The notes beneath the pieces were generated by a model. It made no database searches, was not told where the DNA came from, and saw nothing but the letters and a program-made list of their open reading frames with translations. 64,000 bases of DNA from Nostoc cf. commune SO-36 (GTDB taxonomy: Bacteria > Cyanobacteriota > Cyanobacteriia > Cyanobacteriales > Nostocaceae): NCBI RefSeq assembly GCF_023734775.1, contig NZ_AP025732.1, forward strand, positions 5,578,501-5,642,500, given 5' to 3'. Shown here piece after piece: positions 63,706-64,000 of the stretch. Positions within the stretch are counted from its first letter, which is position 1. Each line of letters opens with the position of its first letter. The position numbers and the translations under genes were made by a program.

Positions 63706-64000
63706 TCTAGGGGCTACCAGTATTTTCCGGAGAAAATGGTTAAAATCAGGGTTAATGGCGGTGTCTATGAAGGGCTACGCCTAAGCAACTAGAAAAAACC
63801 CCCAGTGGGTGTTAGCCTACTAGGGGAGTTAGTTATCAGGGTGCATCTACCAATAATCTCTTCTAAAGTGAATGGGTGGCTACCGGATAAATTAGCAAAC
63901 GTTGAAGATGTTACTGTTTGTTTATTCAGAGAAAAACCTCAGAGGGGTTAGTTATCAGGACAGACTTACCAATTAAGTGACCAGTGTGCTGCCTTACAAA

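Larger units (their letters stand above)
63372..64000 (+). repeat. nsiR1: tandem array of NsiR1-type units (at least five, continues past the edge)
   Basis: Units at about 63378-63440, 63513-63572, 63644-63700, 63799-63855 and 63934-63978. Each has a hairpin of the CCCC...GGGG type (CCCCAGTTGGTGTTAACC then TACTAGGGG in units 2 and 3). The strongly conserved block GAGTTAGTTATCAGGGTGCA then TCTACCAAT follows. Units 1-3 are spaced 131-135 bp apart and the later ones diverge. This matches the tandem-repeat small RNA NsiR1 of heterocystous cyanobacteria, which lies upstream of hetF. hetF should follow beyond 64000. Confidence 0.8.

Overview
The window comes from a filamentous, heterocyst-forming cyanobacterium (Nostocales). 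Evidence: an intact psbA for photosystem II D1, many HIP1-type GCGATCGC octamers, a urea ABC transporter locus (urtABCD plus a broken urtE), TonB/ExbB/ExbD, and at the right edge a tandem array that matches the heterocyst RNA NsiR1 with TCCGGA (DIF-type) promoter boxes. The density of insertion sequences, nested insertions, gene fragments and single-base frameshifts is unusually high. This resembles an eroding genome such as that of a plant symbiont; the species is not determined. Some frameshifts lie in homopolymers of essential genes (murG), so sequencing error must be kept in mind.

Region 1 (1-18.97 kb) is an organosulfur / small-organic-acid island: amidohydrolase, flavin monooxygenase, two sulfonate-type substrate-binding lipoproteins plus the relic of a third, a truncated flavoprotein, nitroreductase, D-2-hydroxyacid dehydrogenase, a cysteine-dioxygenase-like gene split by an IS, class II aldolase, truncated DszC-like acyl-CoA dehydrogenase, and truncated TauE/SafE. 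No ABC permease or ATPase for the binding proteins is present. At least five genes are cut by IS insertions or IS-linked deletions. Four promoters here share a 26-bp imperfect palindrome (TACGGTAA-N10-TTACCGTA type) that looks like the operator of one regulator. I consider this the best candidate for something undescribed.

Region 2 (19-30.5 kb) is a graveyard of mobile and defence genes: band-7 protein with an in-frame stop, AAA ATPase, frameshifted RusA-like nuclease, a chimeric ORF joining a DrmA (DISARM) helicase body to an FtsK-like tail, a UvrD helicase fragment, an Rpn/DUF4351 fragment, an IS4 interrupted by an IS630, an ISAs1 tail, a group II intron RT fragment fused to a TnpB fragment that is itself split by another IS630.

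Region 3 (30.5-39.4 kb) holds housekeeping genes: SDR dehydrogenase, murG (frameshifted), psbA, recR (probable ACG start), an ABC-2 permease and a membrane protein.

Region 4 (39.4-50.3 kb) is the urt operon on the minus strand. A 3.8-kb block of toxin-antitoxin and nuclease genes plus an 11-copy 21-bp repeat sits between urtD and a decayed urtE. A near-consensus NtcA box precedes urtA.

Region 5 (50.5-64 kb): RNA-binding protein, threonine deaminase, conserved cyanobacterial hypotheticals, tonB (frameshifted) divergent from exbB-exbD, type II thioesterase, DUF937-like protein, PPOX-family protein, FHA protein, another IS630, and the NsiR1-type array that in relatives lies upstream of hetF.
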